From Paenibacillus sp. V4I7 (GTDB taxonomy: Bacteria > Bacillota > Bacilli > Paenibacillales > NBRC-103111): a DNA stretch of 64,000 nucleotides. The notes under the pieces are model-generated. The model was not told where the DNA came from and searched no databases. It saw nothing but the letters and a program-made list of their open reading frames with translations. The stretch's first letter is position 1, and each line of letters begins with the position of its first letter. The position numbers were made by a program, and so were the translations under genes. The DNA lies in the NCBI RefSeq assembly GCF_030817275.1, contig NZ_JAUSZD010000002.1, forward strand, positions 7,972,501 through 8,036,500, read 5' to 3'. This document shows, in pieces, positions 60,451 to 64,000 of the stretch.

Positions 60451-60809
60451 GTTTAATTCTAGGCTGCCTCGATATGTACTACGTTGCACGGGATGTGCGG
60501 GATGCTAAGGCGAATCTAGCAGCCACTACGTTTGCTTGACCCAGTAAACATTGAGCAAACGCAGAACAATAGCAATTAAATAGTGGAAGCGGCAGTCTAG
60601 ACACTTTATTTCACTCCTAGCCCGCCGCTGTTTCATTTATCGTCTCAGTCTTTTTGTAGGCTTCTGATTATCTAATTTAAAAAGCCGCGAAGGTTTTACA
60701 ATTTCAGTCTGGGGTCAGCTAAAACAAATAAATTATTTGCATAAAGGATTGAGATATCGGAATAATAGTATCGTGTTTTTAAACACTAGCAGGTACAAAG
60801 GAGTCAAAA
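60451..60809. other. Gene-free stretch upstream of a small ORF
   Basis: No gene was recognised. A GCATA...AATAATA pair (60737-60770) has a loose likeness to sigma-F/G promoters, and GTGTTTTTAAACAC (near 60773) is a short dyad. Both are weak. Confidence 0.35.
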
Positions 60810-60989
60810 ATGGAAAAAAGCGGGCACAAAACGGTTATCCATACTAAGGATCGAAACGAAATGAATGGTGATGAAGCAGCGATAATTCTGGATGGACAGG
60901 CAACTGAAAAGATTCCAAGTGAGCCAAGTCTAAAGGAACGAACAAAAGAGGTAATGGAGAACATAGGAACCACGATAAACAGTATTTGA
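60810..60989 (+). CDS. Small charged protein, unknown (59 aa)
   Basis: An ATG at 60810 follows AAAGGAGTC at a good gap. The 59-residue product is charged and soluble, begins MEKSGHKTVIHTKDRNEM and ends with a helical KERTKEVMENIGTTINSI. It has no known motif. A clear ribosome site, a downstream terminator (61054) and codon use in line with its neighbours argue that it is a real gene, possibly a spore or regulatory small protein. Confidence 0.6.
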   Translation: MEKSGHKTVIHTKDRNEMNGDEAAIILDGQATEKIPSEPSLKERTKEVMENIGTTINSI

Positions 60990-61414
60990 GTTGAGGCAGG
61001 TCGTTAACGTAAGTTGAATCAATTGGATAACTTTAAAAAGGATTAATAACCCTAAGCACCCGTTGCGGTGCTTTTTCCTTTGCTTAGATTTATGGGCGGC
61101 CGTAACGACGTTGGCCTTTTTAAGCTAATAGGCAGTAAAGGGCAGAAATTGAAAAAATCATTCTTCTATTGACCGCATGTTTGATTAAATTTAGATGTAG
61201 TTACAAAGGATTGATTTTATGGTAATTGTAAGACTATTGGAACAGCAGGAATCAAAGTTCTCTCATCGCCCGTTTCATTATGCTTTACACAAGTATTCCA
61301 TGATGACATCCCCCCTAAATAATATATTCCTCTAAACTTAAATTTCAAGGTATAACTTCAGCCTCTTTTATTAATTATATTGAAGGGTACACCCGAATAA
61401 AGGAGGCGAATAAA
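60990..61414. other. Gene-free stretch with one terminator
   Basis: Apart from the terminator at 61054 and the AAAGGAGG site of the next gene at the right edge, nothing was recognised in these 425 bp. Confidence 0.5.
61054..61076 (+). terminator. Rho-independent terminator after the 59-aa gene
   Basis: AAGCACC / GGTGCTT with a CGTTGC loop is followed by TTTTT. Confidence 0.85.
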
Positions 61415-61861
61415 TTGGACAACCAAAATAATATTCAAGATAAGACTAAACAAGTCGTTGACGCGGCAGCTCAAGCAGCATCGAATGCTGTAACACAAGC
61501 TGCAAACCAAGCATCGTCTTCTATCCAAGCACAAGCTTTAACTTCTCAAGCAACAGCTCAAACCGTAAAAACATTGAACCCTCATCAAACAGCTCAACAA
61601 GTTGAGCAACAAGCTCAGCAAACTATTCAACAATCTCAGCAATTGAATCAACAGGTACAACAACAATCTCAGCAAGTGACCCAACAAGCAACCCAAGCCC
61701 TTCAAACTGCGGTTCAAGCGGACCAATTGGCACAACAGGCTCATCAGCTCGCTGCAACTAGTGCACAACAACTACAACAAGCAGAACAAACCCTTCAACA
61801 AGCACAAAAAACTTTACAGCAAGAACAGTCCACTGCCACAACAATACAAAATCTTCAATAA
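61415..61861 (+). CDS. Gln/Ala-rich low-complexity coiled-coil protein
   Basis: A 148-aa protein starting at TTG 61415 after AAAGGAGG. More than half the residues are Gln or Ala, in patterns such as QQVEQQAQQTIQQSQQLNQQ and QLAQQAHQLAATSAQQLQQ, giving an amphipathic helix or coiled coil throughout. There is no signal peptide or membrane helix. Strong initiation and a strong terminator (61916) show that it is a designed transcription unit. Its function is unknown; a spore-coat, structural or adhesive role is possible. Confidence 0.75.
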   Translation: MDNQNNIQDKTKQVVDAAAQAASNAVTQAANQASSSIQAQALTSQATAQTVKTLNPHQTAQQVEQQAQQTIQQSQQLNQQVQQQSQQVTQQATQALQTAVQADQLAQQAHQLAATSAQQLQQAEQTLQQAQKTLQQEQSTATTIQNLQ

Positions 61862-61915
61862 AAAAGAATTTCCCTTCCTAAACTGGAGGCCACTGAAAAA
61901 GTCCCTCTTAAATGC

Positions 61916-61960
61916 AAAAGGTACAGAACCTCAAATTTTTGAGGTTCTGTACCTTTTTTC
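61916..61960 (+). terminator. Strong Rho-independent terminator
   Basis: AAAGGTACAGAACCTCAAA and its exact complement form a 19-bp perfect stem ending in TTTTTTC. Confidence 0.97.
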
Positions 61961-62040
61961 TATATAATTAAAGTATCAAATCGATTAGGTGAATGAGATG
62001 CTTCAACAACAATCAATGACAGGTGAAAAAAAGTCATTCA

Positions 62041-62211
62041 TTACTCTTGATTCCCATCCGCTTCGGGGTAAAACGCGTGCTCAATATTGTCCATAATACC
62101 CTTGACCATTTCACTAATTTTATCTGTTGCTGCAATATTTTCTTGATCGGATGGAGTAGGAATACCTGCTGTCTCAAAAGCTGTTTGTTCAGTAATGTTT
62201 TTATCAGTCAC
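62041..62211 (-). CDS. Small acidic protein, unknown (56 aa)
   Basis: A minus-strand GTG at 62211 follows AAAGGAGG at a good gap. The product begins MTDKNITEQTAFETAGIPTP and is acidic, with a helical middle (TDKISEMVKGIMDNIEHAFY). It is too short for most gene callers but has a textbook ribosome site. No motif is recognised. The 62212-62488 gap upstream of it holds nothing else that was seen. Confidence 0.6.
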   Translation of the reverse strand: MTDKNITEQTAFETAGIPTPSDQENIAATDKISEMVKGIMDNIEHAFYPEADGNQE

Positions 62212-62488
62212 GTTGAAACCTCCTTTTGAATTGATTTATCTATCCGTATAGTCCCCATCTATATACAAAATTACACACTGGATACAGACCTTGGTAACTT
62301 GGTAATAAATCTCGCATATCCATCCTTACTTTTGAGTAAATTCATACTGTTATACCTGGGCAAGTGCAATAAATCCTCTAGTATAAACGGGTATAGTTCA
62401 TCCTTAAGTTCATCAAAGTTCTTCTTATCGCAACCTCGGGATGAGCGCTATGCAAGTGTCAACGAATTTTACGAGGACTGGCGGCGAG

Positions 62489-62995
62489 TTACTTTTTCCG
62501 TTCCGGCACGTAACGCTGCACAAAGCGAAATACCAGAAGGTTCAAGGCAAAAATGATCAAATAGATCGGACCCGAGTACCACAGCTTCCAGCCCTTATAG
62601 GTAAAGGCGTGAAACCAATAGGTTGAGATTCCTTCGAGCCCAACCGTTAATAGGCTGAATAAGAAAATATATCCGAAGAGACGCCATCCCGCAGGCATCC
62701 ATTTTTTATAAAAGTGCAGCATGAAAAAAGGTGTAGGCGGATAGGTAAACAGATAGAGAATGATATCGAACCACTCGAATTCTGGCCGATCGCCGAAATC
62801 GTAAAGATCGAATGGCTTGACGCCGATGGAAAAATCGGCTGTAAATGCCAGCAATCCGTTAAACAGCCAAATGATAAATATGCTGACGAGAGACAGGCGG
62901 TTCGGCAGCAGCAAGAAAATACCCCACGAAAACACGGATATGATCAGGATGAACCATTCGTTTGCATCAAAGCGAATCGGAGGATACAGGATCAT
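62489..62995 (-). CDS. CBO0543-like membrane protein
   Basis: A 168-aa protein with five hydrophobic helices. It begins ILYPPIRFDANEWFILII and contains GVKPFDLYDFGDRPEFEWFD and HAFTYKGWKLWYSGPIY, features I associate with the CBO0543 family of spore-formers. The start is the ATG at 62995 after GGCAGGAGG; a longer frame to 63106 is not supported. It overlaps the upstream gene by 29 bp, so both are cotranscribed. Its function is unknown. Confidence 0.75.
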   Translation of the reverse strand: MILYPPIRFDANEWFILIISVFSWGIFLLLPNRLSLVSIFIIWLFNGLLAFTADFSIGVKPFDLYDFGDRPEFEWFDIILYLFTYPPTPFFMLHFYKKWMPAGWRLFGYIFLFSLLTVGLEGISTYWFHAFTYKGWKLWYSGPIYLIIFALNLLVFRFVQRYVPERKK

Positions 62996-63470
62996 CGGAC
63001 ACCTCCTGCCATCGTAAAAATTTTCGCAATAACGCGAGAAACATAATGTAAATGGCAAGTAACGCAACATCTCTGATCCATACGTATTCCCATTTCCATT
63101 TAACAAATTGAACGGTGCCGCTTAGATGATACAAATACTGCACGCCCCAAAGGAGAACAACGGTGACTGCCAATGCTATCGCTTTAAGAAAAGGCTTTCC
63201 TGATTTGGAAAAGAGCACAAATAAACCAAACAGAATAAGGAGTGGAGCGAGGATAATCTGTTCCAGCTTCAATGCAATAAATTCGAACGGATTGTCACTC
63301 ACATTCAACAGCCGCAGGTTCACGGTCAGTATGGCATAGGAGAACTGCTCTAGGGAAGCTACTAATAAGCCGCACGACAATATTTCCAGCGGATGCAGCG
63401 TCTTCCGTAGAACAGGAATCAATGCGATGCCGATCATGCTGATAAAAAAAGCGATAAGGAGAGTCGGCAT
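62967..63470 (-). CDS. Membrane protein, partner of the CBO0543-like protein
   Basis: A 167-aa protein with four to five membrane helices, ending in a short charged tail. It begins MPTLLIAFFISMIGIALIPVL and shows EILSCGLLVASLEQFSYAI and WKWEYVWIRD. It looks distantly like the downstream protein and is encoded in overlap with it, which suggests a two-component membrane complex. The start follows AAAGGGG. No function is known. Confidence 0.65.
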   Translation of the reverse strand: MPTLLIAFFISMIGIALIPVLRKTLHPLEILSCGLLVASLEQFSYAILTVNLRLLNVSDNPFEFIALKLEQIILAPLLILFGLFVLFSKSGKPFLKAIALAVTVVLLWGVQYLYHLSGTVQFVKWKWEYVWIRDVALLAIYIMFLALLRKFLRWQEVSDDPVSSDSL

Positions 63471-63607
63471 TACAGGGTCCCCTTTCAGGTTGCGATTATC
63501 TTCTTACCATGCTCCAATTAATGGGGAAATATGTAACTTCGCGGTGTAGAGAGCTCAGGGTGCTTTTGGTTTTTGTAGGTTTTGTCGGGTGACAAGAACA
63601 TAGTCCG

Positions 63608-63691
63608 ATGAAGTTTAAATCGGCTGGTATGGATAAAGTTATCCAAGAAGCTCAGAAACAGTATAATGAATGGAAGAAGTCGAATAAATAA
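63608..63691 (+). pseudogene. 3'-terminal fragment of an ABC sugar-type solute-binding protein gene
   Basis: A 27-codon frame reads FKSAGMDKVIQEAQKQYNEW and ends in Lys-Lys-Ser-Asn-Lys. This is the typical C-terminal helix of Paenibacillus extracellular solute-binding lipoproteins. No ribosome site or upstream coding is present, so it is a leftover end of a lost gene. Confidence 0.5.
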
Positions 63692-63702
63692 GGCTAGATA
63701 CG

Positions 63703-64000
63703 TCAGGTTTCTGTCTCCGACAGCTCTTGGCTAAACGAAATAAACTCACGCATAGCATATGAGACGTAGTGATCCTTCGGCCAAATAATAACTAGATTCC
63801 AGGGAATAGAAGGCTCTGTTAAAGGTAACGTAAGTACTTCGGGACAAGTGATTTTACTGCAAATCGTCTCGGGTATGATGGAGATACCTGCATTCGAAGC
63901 AACCATTTCAGCCAAAAGGTCCCACTGCGAGCTTTCGTAGACAACGGAAGGATCGAATCCAACGGATCGACAGGCATGAATGACATGGTTTCGAACGGCA
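63703..64000 (-). CDS. LysR family regulator, C-terminal part (5' end outside window)
   Basis: The frame continues to the window edge and gives about 99 residues of a LysR substrate-binding domain: SSQWDLLAEMVASNAGISII, then PETIC and a final PWNLVIIWPKDHYVSYAMREF. The pattern 'L-E-M-V-A-G-I-S-I-I-P' is the familiar regulatory domain 2 core. The DNA-binding half is not in the window, so the target cannot be inferred. Confidence 0.85.
   Translation of the reverse strand, partial: AVRNHVIHACRSVGFDPSVVYESSQWDLLAEMVASNAGISIIPETICSKITCPEVLTLPLTEPSIPWNLVIIWPKDHYVSYAMREFISFSQELSETET

Noticed and set aside
62299..62626. Small plus-strand frames left of the CBO0543-like gene
   Set aside because: No ribosome site, and they overlap the 3' end of a better-supported minus-strand membrane protein.

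Overview
The window looks like chromosomal DNA of a Paenibacillus-type member of the Bacillales. The signs are: strong AGGAGG-type ribosome sites with frequent TTG/GTG starts, an oxygenase-only nitric oxide synthase, a caa3 cytochrome oxidase operon with cytochrome c fused to subunit II, a YhcN/YlaJ sporulation lipoprotein, a TPP-riboswitch thiamin operon, a CvfC-type Nfu-N/HEAT protein, and many short Paenibacillus-style intergenic repeats. No rRNA, tRNA, CRISPR array, prophage or IS transposase was seen.

Layout. 1-2.4 kb: the end of an unknown gene, nos, and a RarD-type permease. 2.5-20.8 kb: an accessory island. On the minus strand lie a membrane-anchored MORN-repeat protein and a DUF4280 (PAAR-like) protein. 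Divergently, a plus-strand run encodes a TolC-like/stalk-domain exported protein, a membrane receptor with a degenerate class III cyclase domain, a GNAT acetyltransferase, a carrier-HEAT-cNMP-binding protein, an RsbW/RsbV/RsbU-like partner-switching module, a DUF4157 (eCIS-core) protein with a frameshift, a 618-aa effector-like protein sharing the 'QRT-GN' N-terminal motif, and a small YbjN/secretion-chaperone-like protein. No sheath, tube, spike or baseplate gene is present. 20.8-23.3 kb: lipoprotein, NUDIX hydrolase, BASS-family transporter. 23.4-30.8 kb: TPP riboswitch and tenI-thiO-thiS-thiG-thiD-thiE-thiC, with a 112-bp tandem repeat array between thiG and thiD and a 12-bp repeat that extends ThiO. 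31-41 kb: ArsR-type regulator plus M29 aminopeptidase, AraC regulator divergent from a sugar isomerase/epimerase, two membrane proteins, an operator-controlled aldo/keto reductase-isomerase operon ending in a gene remnant, an LLM flavin oxidoreductase, and an IF-3 paralogue. 41.5-50.5 kb: an unknown protein, M48 protease, hflK-hflC, CvfC-like protein, a guanylate kinase-like protein, an RGG-tailed DEAD-box helicase, and a YhcN/YlaJ lipoprotein. 50.6-56 kb: ctaCDEF, ctaG and a DUF420 protein. 56.1-64 kb: a NatAB-like ABC exporter (ATPase frameshifted), a gene remnant, a soluble PAS/GAF histidine kinase, small unknown proteins, a Gln-rich protein, two overlapping membrane proteins, and part of a LysR regulator.

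The best candidate for an undescribed system is the 2.9-20.8 kb island. It combines sensing (beta-propeller/HAMP receptor with a pseudo-cyclase, a cNMP-binding transporter, a partner switch) with proteins whose relatives are cargo or tip parts of extracellular contractile injection systems, but without the injection machine. Four genes in the window carry clear single-base reading-frame breaks (near 8431, 17929, 38868 and 56874) and one more stretch is a multiply broken remnant. These may be real decay or phase switching, or sequencing errors, so frame-dependent claims carry that caveat.
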